Made by a program: the position numbers and the translations under genes
Notes under the pieces: model-generated
Databases searched by the model: none
Seen by the model: only the letters and a program-made list of their open reading frames with translations
Told to the model about the DNA's origin: nothing
NCBI GenBank assembly: GCA_963575745.1
Contig: CAUYUJ010018298.1
Location: 113,740-177,739 of the forward strand
Direction: 5' to 3'
Origin: Prorocentrum cordatum
Taxonomy: Eukaryota > Sar > Dinophyceae > Prorocentrales > Prorocentraceae
Length of the DNA: 64,000 bases
In this document: positions 29,900 through 41,353 of the stretch, one piece after another
How positions within the stretch are numbered: position 1 is the first letter of the stretch
How the letters are laid out: every line of letters starts with the position of its first letter

Positions 29900-30750
29900 T
29901 CATCGCGCGCTGCTGGCGGTGGTGGTCGTCCTCGGCCGCGTCGTGCTGTGGGCCATGGTGAGTGCCCCTATTGTGCGTGCAGCAAGTGTGGCCATTTGAA
30001 CATCAGCTACTGGGGCCGCAAGGAGTGATCCAACTGTCGCGGTCCCTATTTCTCATTTGCTACGGGGTCGGCGCCCGCCCCTTAGAGCTCTCCTGCAGGA
30101 GACGGGTTCGCGGGCGTACTTCGCGAACAAGTTCAGGCCTCTATTGGGGCCGTTCCAGTGCTGCGACGGCATTTTGAGGGCCCCGGCCTCCGCGAGCTCC
30201 TTCTCGGCCGCCGTCGGCCACCGAGCTAGGCGTGAGCCTGCCGCCTCTGGGCCCGCGGGAGCTGGCCATCCTCCCGGAGGCGCAGCCCGTCCGGAGCAGC
30301 CCGGGGGTGGCCCGCTCGCGGCCCGCGCCGCCGCCGCTGCTGCTGCTGCTGCCTTCCAACCTGATCTACGACTTCGGCTTCGCGGCAGTGATGGCGACTC
30401 GCGAGGGATCGCCAGCGCCACCCAGGTATCGCTGGCAAAATGGCGAGCACGACGTGCCGCTCAACTCGCAGCGCGCGCCCTTGTTCGCGCGGGTGGCGCC
30501 AGGAGAGAAGGCGCATCTGCCGCCGCCGGTGCTGAACGCGGTGGGCAAGAGCAGCCAGTCGGCGACGGTGATGATGCATAGCTACTTGGAGACGAGGGTG
30601 CGAATGAGTTGGCAGCGCTTCGGCAGAAACGCAACTTGGAGGCAGTGGGGGTTTCTGATCTGGAGAGGCTGGATGCCCTCCTTGCCAAGAAGTTAGACTC
30701 CGCGGCGGCCGAACGCCTGAGGGTGATTGCGCGGGCAGATTATCTCTCGG
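29900..30750 (+). pseudogene. RE-4 ORF1-like region
   Basis: Near 29950-30040 a frame reads CPYCACSKCGHLNISYWG, then a stop and SNCRGP, like a zinc ribbon. From about 30180 an Ala/Arg-rich, then helical reading follows (LAKWRARRAAQLAARALV). After an in-frame TAG at 30579 it continues as ELAALRQKRNLEAVG and DLERLDALLAKKLDSAAAER in the same frame. Zinc ribbon plus coiled coil is also the plan of RE-5 ORF1. Confidence 0.4.
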
Positions 30751-31922
30751 TGCCAATTTTTGCTCGCAGCGCGCCCCCTTCCCCCGGCCAGTATGGCTGC
30801 GGCTTTGGCCGTCCAGGTTCAGGTTCACTAGACATCAAGTTTACTAGCGTCGCCAGTTGGTCACAGCTGAAGGCGTGGCCCTGGCAGTGGGTGTAGTTTA
30901 CCTTGCATCAGGAGTTGGAGTGGGCGCTGCGAATGTGACGCGCCCCCCGCAGATTGCGGATTTCTTGTCGATGGTCGAAACACCTTGGGCTCCCATTGGG
31001 GAATGCAGCGTGCAGCCCTTCATGTTGCGCCAATGCGGCTTCTGTGGGCTTGTGTGGAGTGGGGTGATAGAACCAGGTAATGTATCATGCGCCTGTGACG
31101 CATGTATTGGAATCATGGTATGTACTTCTGATGCATCTCATGACGCCAAACGGCACCTTCACGTGGAAGCTGATCGCGGGGCATCGCATAAGACCCATGT
31201 CCTCTTGCATGTTTCGCTTCTCTTTGCTGTCGTGCAGGCCTGAGTGTGAGAACGTGCCAAGCCTGCGCTTTCTCTTGGATGTCTGGGGCCCGGTCGGTCA
31301 TAGAGCCGCCGCGCGCAGGAAGCGAGCTGGCGCTGGCCAGGGCCACCAATCGCCGCCTGAAGTACAGGTTGCATTCCTATCCTTCCATGTGCAAGCAAAT
31401 CCAGGGCACCTGCGCGGAATGCTCAATTCCTGGTCTGCTGCGGCTGAAGCCCTCTTTCGCTCCAGGGTTGGGACCGATTGGGGCCCGTCTCGGGGGGGCG
31501 CGGGGCTCTGAAGCCCAGGTTCGGTTTGGCCCCTTGCCGGAGCGAGGGAGATTGAAAGGGCGCTTCGCCTGTCCTGATCTCTATTTTTGGCGCGTGGTTT
31601 CTGCTGGGCTGCGTGATCAGGCGTGCTCTTTGAAACGCGGTGGCGCGGACCGCCTCGCTGCGCTCAGGGCCGCGCTCGCTGCCCGCGCAGCTGCAGCGCG
31701 CTAGCGTCTGGGCCCGCTGGCAGACCCCCAGCGTGCGCAGATCAGGTCGGCCTGGTTGTCGTCTGAAGTTTATTGACCAAGAATCGGTTGCTCAGGTAAA
31801 TTCGGGCCAGTGTGCCCGTCCTCTGTCGCGCGTGGTCGCAGGCTCGGACAGCTGGGGGGCGGTCCTTCTAGGACTAGACCACCGCGGGGCTGAGCAGAGG
31901 TGCGAAGCAGATCCGCAGGTAG
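30751..31922 (+). other. RE-4 middle part, unassigned
   Basis: An endonuclease would be expected here, but I find no GD-N, R-x-D or SDH boxes. Protein-like scraps occur (for example 31246-31480). Pyrimidine-rich CAG sites at about 31238 and 31920 resemble splice acceptors. Confidence 0.3.
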
Positions 31923-33328
31923 TTGAACCATATTTCCAAACTGGAAGTCCCGTTTTATGTCGGCAGGGCTGGAGCGGCCCAGATGCCAGATGAGATGACG
32001 ACCCATCGCGACAATGTTTGGGCCGGAATTCGGACCCCTTCGGCGTCCCAGAAAGTCGACCTCGAGCGTGCTATGAGCCGGTGTCGGCCTGTCGCTGAGG
32101 AAGAAGTTTCTGGTCTGGAGCCCATCAGTCCCCAGGACCTGCTGAAAATGTCGCGTTGGTTTCCCGTGGGCGCTGGTCTTGGGGCGGGCGGTTGACCCCC
32201 GCGTGATTTTTTTGAAGCTTCCCATTGAGGCGCTTGAAGCGCTTGCGGGCATCTTCCGCGACGCGGAGCGTCTGCTCATGATCTCCCAGCAGGTGTTCTT
32301 GTGCCTCGTGGAGCTTCTTCCCAAGAGTGAGACCCCAGAGCGACCCATCGCTAAATGCTCCGCGCTCTACAGGGCTTGCCGCAAGCTCGAAGGGGATAAG
32401 TCTTAGAGTGGACGGCTTCTCACGTTGCTTGCTGGGCCCGACTGCTAAACATTCATCGGCCCTGAGGGTTGCCATGATAAGGGGATTCGGTTCATGGGTC
32501 GCTCGGGCGTTAGGTGAAGCATCCGCCTCAGTCCACTGGGACACGGGGATTTGTTCGACGAGGTCGAACCAGTCCAGCTGATTAGTCTGGCACTGTCTGT
32601 GGACAATTCTCGTCTGCTCCTCTACCTCGGCCTCGTGATTCGTGCTGCTCCACGCATGCTACCGTGTTCAGTATGGTCTCGACTGTGGTGTCCAATGACG
32701 TTTCTGTCCTTGCTGGGTTTTCGCAATCCCGTCGCTGGATTAAATTTCATTCTAGACATGTACATTCTAGACTACCCCGAGTCCCTGTTTACGCGTATGT
32801 GGGCGATGTGACGCAATAGTTGCAGGGTACTGTTGTTCAAATTTGTCAACACTTAGTGCCTGCTGCCGCGGACCTTTGTCAACGATTTCGTGCTCTTTGT
32901 TGTGTCATCTCTGATAGAACGTCTGTGGTCAGCTCGAGTGAACCCTTGGAACGGCCCATGAATGCCTTCTGTGCCAAGTTGGGCCCCCCTCTGCACTTCG
33001 AAGACGCGGCCAAAGACTTGGGGTTCGGGACTGCTGCTGGGCGTCGTCGTACCACGTGGCCAATGAAAGATCGGAAGAGGGGGGCCTCCAGGAGGTCCAA
33101 GACGTGGAGTTTCCCGGCCCCCATCAATTTGAAGGCGCGTCGGTTGTTCAAGCCGGCGGTCGTTGCTGTCGGGGCGCGGCCCCGCTAAGTGCTAGGAATG
33201 CTGCCGTCTCGAGTTCAGCCGATGCGAGCTATGGCCGCAGAGGCTACTGGGGGGTGGGGCCCGTGAGCATGCGCCATTGCTTTACTTGCCCTTGGGCGTG
33301 TCATCTCCTGGAATCGGGGCGTCCGTAG
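31923..33328 (+). pseudogene. RE-4 reverse transcriptase, broken and with mutated active site
   Basis: Pieces in order: PISPQDLLKMSRWFPVG (about 32130); after a shift LVELLPKSETPERPI then ALYRACRKLE (about 32310-32390), the fingers motif; LFDEVEPVQLISLALSVDN (about 32550); VYAYVGDVTQ with YVGD at 32796-32807, where the first catalytic Asp of YVDD is Gly; then PLHFEDAAKDLGFGTAAGRR and INLKARRLFKPAVVA (about 32985-33165), the conserved region after the palm in these elements. The frame changes at least four times. Confidence 0.7.
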
Positions 33329-34190
33329 CCTCGTCTAGACAACTAGTTCAAAACGAATGTCTTGAATATTTGGGATCCCCTCTTTCGAGAACTCCGTGCA
33401 GCTGGTCAAGGAGATTTGTTGGCGTCTGGCTAGGGGGCCCGTCCGCGCGGTGATCGCTGCCATTTTGGGCTTGAGAGGTTCCCCATGTCAGTCCTATCCG
33501 TTGGGGGCTTCCGGCTGGAATCTTCTGCGTCGATCGCGGGGGCGTTTTCATTCCTCTGTGGCATGCGGTCGAATCAAGTGTAGCTTGTCAGCGGTTGCAC
33601 ACGGCTGCTGCGCATTTCTGCGGAGAAGGGCAGGCCTTCTGGGAGCTGTCGGTTTTACGGTATAGCGGCGGCTTCGCAAGCAATTGCATACGGAGAATGA
33701 CCTCGAGGGCCTAGGCGCCCTCCACATTGTGATAATTGGCGCGCAGTGGCCAACGCAGCGTTTGAAAGACGGAGGCTAAGACGCCTGCGGGCTTTGCCCG
33801 AAGTGTGGAATCAGCCCAGAGACTCCCATGCATCGATTTTGGGAGCGCAAATGTAACCAAGAATTAGATTATCCCCATGTGGGGCAAACGGAACGTTTGA
33901 TGCTGGATGCTATTTGTGGGGCCCGGTGGCCGCTTGTTTTTGGCTCCGTGGGCTTGTTCCTCTTCGTTGGTTCCCGGGTTCCCCTTCCCGAGGCTGCCCG
34001 AAAAGTCTGGGCCTGGGGTGCCTCTCTTGATGCTTGGTACTAACGCACCTATCTTGGGTGGTTTTTCGGCACCGATGGTTCTGGAGGGAAGTGTGCCAAG
34101 GACTGGAGGACGAGGAGATGAGGGTGGCGTGTCGTTCATCTGCGGCCTGGGCCCCTGGAGGTTGATGACGTGATCTGCGGTGCTCTTGCA
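33329..34190 (+). pseudogene. RE-4 region between RT and RNase H
   Basis: The frame at 33396-33665 reads ICWRLARGPVRAVIAAILGL, similar to the connection region of related elements. The rest (33665-34190) is not protein-like apart from short pieces. Confidence 0.35.
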
Positions 34191-34516
34191 GGCTCCGGGC
34201 TGAACTCGCGGCGGTTCTCTTTTTGTTGCGTTTGACGGCTGGTGGTGTTACTTTCTGTGGTGATAACCAACCAACCGTGGGCGCCTTCAAAAGAGGACCA
34301 GGTGCCCCTGTTGATGTGTCTGTCATGCGCGACTCATGGCACAATCTTTGGAACTTGCTCGCCACCAGGGACGGCGCCATTGCCGCCCACTGGATCAAGA
34401 GCCACCCGACCCAGCAGCACCTCCTAGAGTGCCGCCCTGATGCCCGTTGTCTCGTTGCGAATGCAGTCGCTGGCATTTTTGCAGGCGAGGCCGCGGCCTG
34501 GGGGGGCCCTAGATGA
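34191..34516 (+). pseudogene. RE-4 RNase H domain
   Basis: After LRAELAAVLFLLRLTAGG comes FCGDNQPTVGAFKRG (catalytic Asp in the place of SDCQ), LWNLLATRDGAIAAHWIKSH with the conserved KSH, and VANAVAGIFAGEAAAW where related proteins have N.LAD.LA. The last catalytic Asp seems lost. A TGA lies just before the main frame at about 34200. Confidence 0.6.
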
Positions 34517-35088
34517 TAAGTTTAGCAGTGGCCTAGAGGAAGATGACCACCGAAGTTTCATTGCGTTCAGACGGCTCTGAGAGATCAGTCGTAATGTTGT
34601 GCTGACGCGTGTGAGGCAAAGCGACGATCGTCTAGGCCGCGAGAAGCACCGAACAAATAATAGAGTCACGTCTTTGAGCCAGCGGAAGCTGGGACTGGTG
34701 GAGCAAGGGCGTGACATTCTGAAGGTCGGCACCCAAGCTAAATGTCAGAGGTGCTTCTGTAGCCCCTCGCCGTGGAGTCGTCTTCTGTCAATTTGCCGGG
34801 GGAGCCCGTGTCCGAACGGCCTTTGTTTTCAGGGTTGCACCCGTCCCATCCCCTGATCATGTACTGAGGGATCTTGGTTCGTACGCTTAGTGGGGGGTTT
34901 CTTGTGCACATCTTGATTTGAATCCTACCCGGTCCTATCCACATGTGATGGCAGCGACAGGGAGGCAGAGTTTGAGCCGACTGGATAGAGGACTCCCGCC
35001 TAAATCTGGCATGGAGTTCCCTGTGCTGTGAAGTGGCACGGCCGGGCTGAACTAGCATTCAGGCGTCCCATTTAAGGAAAAGGTGCGA
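34517..35088. other. No gene seen
   Basis: Mixed DNA downstream of RE-4. No poly(A) run or repeat of note. Confidence 0.4.
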
Positions 35089-36095
35089 AAGGTCCTCCTC
35101 CTCCTCTTCCTCGCGCCTCCTCGTTGCGCCTCCTCCTTCTCCTCCTCCTCCTCCTCCTCCTCCATCCCCGTCTTGCACGGGCAGGCTCGCCCGCCGCCTG
35201 CGCGGGCGGGGCGCCGCGGCCGCGCCGCGCGGCCGTGCGCGACACCCGCGGATGCGCGGTTTGGGCTGAAGCGCGCCGTGGCAAAAAAAATCCTCATCCT
35301 CCTCCTTGTCCCCCTCCTCCTTCTCCTCCTCCTCCTCCCTCTTTTCCTCCTCCTCCTCCGCCTCCTCCTCCTCTTCCTCGCCCGCCAACCTCCTCTTCCT
35401 TTTTGCTGCTCCTCCCCCTAGCTCCTCATCGCTCCTCCCCGCTCTTTTTCCTTGGGAGTCATGGGAAGCTTTGCTCCTCGCTTTCCCGCTCCTCCTCGTT
35501 GGGAGTCATGGGGGCTTTGCTCCTCGCTCCTCGCTCCTCGCTCCTCCTCCTCCTCCTCCTCCTCCTCGTGCATCCTCTTCCTGCCCCTCCTCCCTTGCTT
35601 CTCCTACTCCTGTTCCTCCTCGCTCCTCTCTCCTCGTCGCTCGTCGATCCTCCTCGCTCCTCGTTCCTCGCTCCTCGTTCCTCGCTCCTCGCTCCTCACT
35701 CCTCGTTCTGCGCTCCTCCTCGTTCCTCGGCCCTCTTCCTCCTTCTCCTCTTCCTCTTCCTCCTTCTCCTCTTCCTCTTCTCCTCCTCCTCCTCCTCCCC
35801 TTCCTCCTCCTCCTCCTCCTCCTCCTCCTCCCCTCCTCATGTTCGTTCTTCTCCCCTCGCTCCTCGCTCCTCGCTCTCGCCTCGCTCCGCTCCTCTCTTC
35901 TCCTTCTCCTCCTCCTCCTCCTCCTCTCCTCCTCCTCCCCCCTCCTCCTCCTCCTCTTCTTCCTCCTCCACGCCCTCCTTTTCTTCCGCCTCCTCCTCCT
36001 TGCTCCTCGCTCCTCGCTCCTCGCTCCTCGCTCCTCGTTCCTCCTCCTCTCCCTCCTCCTCCTCCTCCTCCTCCTCCTCTTCCTCCTTTTCCTTG
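35089..36095. repeat. 1-kb CTC and CTCCTCG(CTC) array
   Basis: CTC/TTCCTC repeats are mixed with a CCTCGCTCCTCGCTCCTCG motif at about 35515-35720 and 35860-36030. A GC-rich non-repeat insert lies at 35180-35280. Every long ORF is Leu/Ser/Pro repeat reading. Confidence 0.95.
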
Positions 36096-36640
36096 TCCAG
36101 GGCCCAAGATGGCCCAAACAGGTCCCAAGAGGGTCCCCAAACAAGGCCCAGGCCGCGTAAACTGCGCGAGCGCTCCGCGTAAGCGCGTGAGCTCCTCGTG
36201 AGTTGGAGCCAGCTTAAGCTGTTCTGGGGCCCTCTGAGCCGTTTTGGGTGCCCGCGTAAGTTCTGCGCAAACTCCGCGTAAGCACCGCGTGAGCGCATAC
36301 GCGCGTACACTCCAAGTACGCGCGTGAGTTCCTCGTACGTGTAAGGTACACAAAGATGGCCTACGCGACGGTTCCAGAGGGTCCAACAGACCTCCGATTT
36401 TGCCCAACATGCGTGTGATGATTTCAAACAGGCGCAAGCGGCCCCCAAGAGAGCTCAAGAGAACCCTAATCATACCGACTGATGTGACGCGGGCGAGCGG
36501 AATCGGGGAAGGAAGAGGAGGAACAACGGGCAGGCCAGCGATTCCGCATCTGGTCGAAGTAATTGCGTTTTCCGTCCCCGTGCCAAGCATGTCTAAGGGC
36601 CGCCCCCTTTAGCAGAAGACACCCCCAAACCTGTCTTGGA
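36096..36640. repeat. GCGTAAG/GCGTGAG small repeats; no gene
   Basis: GCGTAAGCGCGTGAG and GTACGCGCGTGAGTTCCTCG variants recur at 36170-36345. The rest to 36640 is unassigned. Confidence 0.5.
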
Positions 36641-38149
36641 GCGCTTTTTGACTAGGGTCTCGAGGCGGATTCAGCCGTGGCGACGATGGGCCCCCAGAGG
36701 CCCTGAAAGGGCCGAACACAGGAACATCCCCCCTTCCCTTCCGCGCCCTCCTCCTCCCTCCCTCTTCTTCCTTCTCTTTCGCCCTAGCCGCCCCATGCGC
36801 TCCATTGTGCTGTGTCACGATCTGGCAAATGTGTGTTTTGACGCGCTCTTTGCCACACCCGCCCAGAAACCACCTGTGCCGATTGCAGGCGGAGTAGGTC
36901 AATGGAGGGACTGGGTCCCAAGATCGAGTGGTTCACCGAACCCCTGCTACCTGCTGTGTGAACGCGGCCGCAGGATGAACTGGGTCGCCCAGGAAAGTTT
37001 TCTCCTGGTCTTGCATGGGTCCCCCAGTCTCGGCCCCCGATGCTCGACTCCTGCGCTCCGCGCTCCGGTAGGGCAAGGCCCCACCAGACCGCCAGACATT
37101 CCTCTACATGGCATCGCTCGGACGTGTGACTTTTTTCGGCGAGGCCAGCGCCAAACCTTTTGTCCCGCGGCCGTACTGGGCCCCCTGTTCCGGCCCACGC
37201 GCCTCCCCTGCGCTGGGGCCCTTCTGGGGAGAGGGGCTCGCTGTGCTCCTCATGGCTTGTTCGCGCCGCGCCGGCGCGGCGGCGACCCCAGCGCGGGCTT
37301 TTAGGGCTGCACGCCGCCAGTTGCCTGAAGCTGTCGATGCCATTGAAAAGCCGCGATCGTCGGACTGGGCTCGGCTGAGGATCAATCCGTTCCAGAGCTT
37401 TCCGCAGCGCTCTCGGTGAGAAGGCCGCGGAGCCGCCAGATCTCAGAGATTCTCGATTTGTCTTCACCCGATTTCATCTCCGTCCTGGTTTCGTCTTGGA
37501 TTGTTCGAGGTCGAGGGATCCACGCGCTGGCAGAGGCCATCGCCCGACGTCAGCGCGGCGTGGGCCCGCCGTGCGCCCGTCTCTCGAAGGTCGGCGGCCC
37601 TGTGGCCTTGCCAGGGGGAGCAGTTGACGCAAGGCCAGTGCAAAGTACGGTGCGACCGAGGTGTAAGATCGAGGCCGTGTCGGGGAGGGTACACATTGTT
37701 CCTTTCTGATTATTCGAAGGCTCTTTGATTTTTTTGCGGGCCAAGGTCCTTTCATTTCTAATTGTTCTATCCTGGGCCTCTTCCTGGCCACTAGGGGACC
37801 AGGAACACTTAGAAACGAGCACGATTAGAAATGAGCACGATTAGACATGAACGACGTGTACCCTATTGTTCTTGGGGGATGGCACCCTTGGATGCTCTGA
37901 GTGTTTTGGCCGTCGGAGGGTCTCGTGTTCTTGAAGGGGATGTTCTTCTGTCCCAGGTCCAACCGTACCGGGCGAGAGCCCCGGTGCATCTCAGCAGCAA
38001 CGTTGTGGGGGGACAGGCTCAGGGGTGGGTGCGTCGAGCCCCAATCGCGGCGGCGAGCGGGGGGGAAGTGAGAAGGAGAAGGCCTTCCCAGAAGGCGGCG
38101 TGCCTTCTCTGAAGCCCTGTTGCACTTTTTAAATTTTCATATGTACTTT
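36641..38149. other. No recognised gene; single foldback arm at the end
   Basis: Frames at 36636-37304 (plus) and 36784-37467 (minus) are open but of unknown type. At 37802-37850 a GAAA(C/T)GAGCACGATTAGA unit is repeated. At 38048-38112 lies GGCGAGCGGGGGGGAAGTGA and CCAGAAGGCGGCG, matching one arm of the 16985 foldback. Confidence 0.35.
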
Positions 38150-38177
38150 ATATATATATATATATATATATATAGAT
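38150..38177. repeat. (TA)n at the left edge of duplication copy 1
   Basis: About 24 bases of TA, then GATATC, directly before the duplicated unit. The same arrangement is seen at 48183-48211. Confidence 0.9.
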
Positions 38178-38180
38178 ATC

Positions 38181-38201
38181 CCGGGGGACGAGGTCCCCCG
38201 G
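38181..38201. other. Perfect 9-bp hairpin at the start of copy 1
   Basis: CCGGGGGAC, loop GAG, GTCCCCCGG. The same hairpin occurs at 48213-48233 in copy 2. Confidence 0.85.
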
Positions 38202-38209
38202 CCGAGCCC

Positions 38210-39610
38210 AAGGACCTCGGGGGCGCATGGGGGTGCAGGGCCCCCGGGGCCGCTCGGAAGGGTTCCCGTTCGGCTCCAGAGACCGCCAGGGCGGGCTCCA
38301 GCCCAGCCAAGACAGCTCGCGAGCGCTCCAACACGCGCCAGCATGGCTTCCAGACGAGCCCAGCGGCCACCAACACGCCCCAAGCGGCCTCCAAGACGCC
38401 TCCCAAGAGAGCCCCAAGAGGCAAAAAACGTTGTTTTTTTCATTGTTTTTTCAATGTGTTTTGTCTTCTCGCTTTTCCTGCTTTCCGACGCTCCAAGACG
38501 GCCCAAGAGGCCCCCAAGAGAGCCCCAGGACGGCCCAAGAGGCCCCTAAGCCGGCCCCAAGACGGCCCAAGAAGCCCCCAAAGGCGTCCCGAGACGGCCC
38601 AAAAGGCCCCCAGGACGGCCCAGGAGCCGCCCAAGACAGCTCCAGGAGGGCCCCGCCATGGCCTGAAGACTGCCTAAGCGAGCCCAGCGGACCTCCAACA
38701 CGCGCCAGCATGGCCTCCAAACGAGGCCAGAAGCCACCAACACGCCCCAAGCGGCCTCCAAGAGGCCTCCCAAGGAGCCCCAAGAGGCCACAAACGTTGA
38801 TTTTTCATTGTTTTTTTCTATTTGGTTTGCCTTCTCGCTTTTTCTGTTTTCCGACGCTGCCAGACGGCCCAAGAGGCACCCAAGGCAGCCCCAGGACGGC
38901 CCCAGAGGCCCCTGAGCCGGCCCCAAGACAGCCCAAGAGGCCCCCAAAGGCGTCCCAAGATGGCCCAAGTGAGCCCCAAGACAACCCAGGAGCCGCTCAA
39001 GACAGCTCCAGGAGGGCCCCGCCATGGCCTGACGACTGCCTAAAAGGCCAGCGAGCCTCCAACACGCGCCAGCATGGCCTCCAGACGAGCCCACAGGCCA
39101 CCAACACGCCCCAAGCGGCCTCCAAGAGGCCTCCCAAGAGAACCCCAAGAGGCCACAAACGCTGATTTGTCATTGGTTCTTTCGATGTTTTTCGCGTTCT
39201 TGCTTTTTTTGCTTTCCGACGCTCCAAGACGGCCCAAGAGGCCCCCAAGAGAGCCCCAGGACGGCCCAAGAGACCCTTAAGCCGGGCCCAAGACGGCCCA
39301 AGACGCCCCCAAAGGCGTCCCAAGACGGTCCAAGAGCGCCCCAGGACGGCGCAGGAGTCGCCCAAGACGGCCCCAGGAGGGCCCCGACATGGCCTCAAGA
39401 TTGCCTAAGCGAGCCCAGCGGACCCCAAGAGGGCCCCACGAGGCCGCAAGAAGCCCCCCGAGGCCACCCAAGCGCCCCCCAAAAGGCTCCCCGGAGGCTC
39501 CCAAGAGGCCCAACAACTCCTCCCAATACGCCCCAGAGACTTCCAGTATGCCTCCAAAAACTGACCCCGAGAGGGTCATGCGAGGCCCCAAGACAGCCCA
39601 ATGATGGCCA
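38210..39610 (+). repeat. CCAAGAGGCC-type array with about 365-bp higher-order units
   Basis: Short units of about 10-13 bases (CCAAGACGGC, CCAAGAGGCCC, CCAGGACGGC) fill long blocks. They are broken three times by a T-rich spacer (CTTCTCGCTTTTCCTG then CTTTCCGACGCTCCAAGACG) near 38464, 38831 and 39196, each spacer flanked by CCAACACGCGCCAGCATGGC. The higher-order period is 365-366. Confidence 0.9.
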
Positions 39611-40093
39611 CGCGAGAGCCACACCATACATTATGATGATGAGGAGGCGTAAGTAATGGTGGCGAGGGATGCTGATGACAAGGATGGAAGGGGAGCGAAG
39701 GATGAGGAGGACTGGGGAGTGACTCGAGGTGAGGAAGGACGAGAACGAGGTGTAGGAAGAGAAGGAGCGGCAGATTGAAGAGAGCGGGGAGGACATGGAG
39801 GAGGCTGATGATGATGAGGAGGAGGAGGAGGACGAGGAGGAGAGGAGGACGGGGAGCAGTGACGTAACCGGCCCTTCACATTTATGCTCCCAAGAGCGAA
39901 GGGTGCCATGAGCCGTCTCGGGCAAGTTCCTTCAGCGCTCTTTCCGTTTCCGTGCACAACCATTGGCCCATCCATGGAGCCATGACGGGGCCCAGGTCAG
40001 CGCCGAGGCTGTTCCCGGAGCTTCCAACAAGGTCTCCGAGTTGCACTTCCGCGTCCTGCTCCACCGACCCCGTACCCCATATCGGCTGAAGAC
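39611..40093. other. GAT/GGA-rich spacer; no gene
   Basis: Degenerate GATGA/GAGGA DNA at 39640-39860, then about 230 bases of mixed DNA before the cysteine-rich ORF. Confidence 0.5.
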
Positions 40094-41353
40094 ATGATGC
40101 TGCTGCCTCCGCAGTCACCAGTCAGTATTCTCCTGCTTACTTTTACGGCATTGCAGGCTGCCATCCATATCGCGGGTCGAGCCGCCGCTCCCTGCACCTC
40201 CGTATTCGTGGTCATGGCTCCAGCTGTTACTGAGAGGCCGCGACACACGTGTCATAACTATCCAATTTGCAGTGGACTCCAAGCTCAGATCCCAGTCGAA
40301 GGCACCAACAAACGAGAACGTCACAGATTTTGCAAGCGGTGCCTTTCGGCAGATGCACGGTGTGCCCACCCCCAGTGCGAGGCTCCTGTAGCTCCACCCT
40401 TCCGACGGCCAAAAACACATGTCACGCCTACTTTCTGCACAACGCACTATTCCGACCCATGCCACAATACCACGCGTGAGTGGAACTTGTGTAGGAACGC
40501 CGGCGTCGGCTGCCGCCTTCTGGCAACCAACAAATCATCTGGCCCGTGCTTTCCGTGCTCTGAAGGCTCCCTGCCCTGTCGCTTCGCGGTGCTGGGGTGT
40601 CCTTCCCACGTCCGGCAAAAGGTCAAAAATGCATCAGGCTGGCTTCCGCAATGCGTTAACCATCACAACAACCATTCTTGCCCCTACAACCCTGGTCGGC
40701 AATTCGCCTGCGCGTCGCCTGGCTGCCAAGAAGAACGGAGCGATGCAGCCCACAGTACTTGCGTCCCATGCCAAGCCGGACGTCGACCGTGCGCAGTGTG
40801 CTTCTCGCCCCGAGGAGCGCCCGGAACTCCAGATTTGTGCGCTCACTGTGGCGGAGCCAGCTCAGCCGCCAGCCCTTCTCTAGCCGCTCCAACGCAGTCT
40901 TCGACGGCGCTTGCATCTACGCCCTCGCGATGTAGCGCTCCGAAGTGCGGGGCGCCAGCGGTGCAAGAAAGCACATCTCGAACGGGCGCGCAATGCCCCA
41001 TGTGCATCGTCGGGGTCTTTCCTTGCGCTACGGCCACCTGCAACTTCCGCGTCCTTCGACAACACGGACAGCATTGCCTCGTCTGCCAACCGCCCGCCCT
41101 GCTCCACTTCTGCCGCGCGCTCGCGTGTACGAGCGTAGTCGAGTCGCCAGAGGACACTTTGTGTTGTCTTTGCACTTCGTCCTGTTTCCCATGCGCGACG
41201 CGTAGGTGCGACGGCCGTTCCACCCCTGGTTCAGCAGGCCTATGTCGAACGTGTGGGCTGTCCACACCACAACCACTACCATCCCTCTCCAAACGATCCT
41301 ACGAGCAAGCCGCAGCCCCTTGTAGCTCGTCTGGGTGCAACGGTGTAGCTTAA
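40094..41353 (+). CDS. Cysteine-rich multi-module protein, copy 1 (419 aa)
   Basis: An N-terminal hydrophobic stretch (VSILLLTFTALQAAIHIAG) precedes an internal Met at 40214 that may be the real start. A pyrimidine-rich CATTGCAG at 40148-40155 could also be a splice acceptor. The rest is a run of modules of the form C-x2-C-x(4-7)-C-x(3-7)-C: CFPCSEGSLPCRFAVLGC, CVPCQAGRRPCAVC, CPMCIVGVFPCATATC, CCLCTSSCFPCATRRC. Such spacing suggests repeated zinc sites. The frame continues after the TAA at 41351 with two more modules and then a Helitron-like domain, so I take it as the N-terminal part of a decayed transposon protein. Function inferred only. Confidence 0.6.
   Translation: MMLLPPQSPVSILLLTFTALQAAIHIAGRAAAPCTSVFVVMAPAVTERPRHTCHNYPICSGLQAQIPVEGTNKRERHRFCKRCLSADARCAHPQCEAPVAPPFRRPKTHVTPTFCTTHYSDPCHNTTREWNLCRNAGVGCRLLATNKSSGPCFPCSEGSLPCRFAVLGCPSHVRQKVKNASGWLPQCVNHHNNHSCPYNPGRQFACASPGCQEERSDAAHSTCVPCQAGRRPCAVCFSPRGAPGTPDLCAHCGGASSAASPSLAAPTQSSTALASTPSRCSAPKCGAPAVQESTSRTGAQCPMCIVGVFPCATATCNFRVLRQHGQHCLVCQPPALLHFCRALACTSVVESPEDTLCCLCTSSCFPCATRRCDGRSTPGSAGLCRTCGLSTPQPLPSLSKRSYEQAAAPCSSSGCNGVA

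Larger units (their letters stand above)
29664..34516 (+). mobile_element. RE-4: SL-tagged decayed LINE-type element (ORF1-like, RT, RNase H)
   Basis: The element starts with a spliced-leader remnant, carries a Cys-rich and coiled-coil region resembling ORF1 (29.9-30.75 kb), an RT (31.9-33.3 kb) and an RNase H (34.2-34.5 kb), all on the plus strand. At least five frame changes are needed across the RT. No poly(A) end was found. Confidence 0.6.

Noticed and set aside
33455-33475. GCCATTTTGGGCTTGAG, similar to the spliced leader
   Set aside because: It lies inside the RE-4 frame reading AAILGL and has no second leader or 5' UTR after it; chance similarity.
35124-36590. Several 200-350-codon ORFs on both strands
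   Set aside because: Leu/Ser/Pro or Glu/Arg readings of CTC repeats.
38181-38201. Hairpin as a transcription terminator
   Set aside because: No T tract follows, the genome is eukaryotic and the hairpin sits at the border of a repeat unit.
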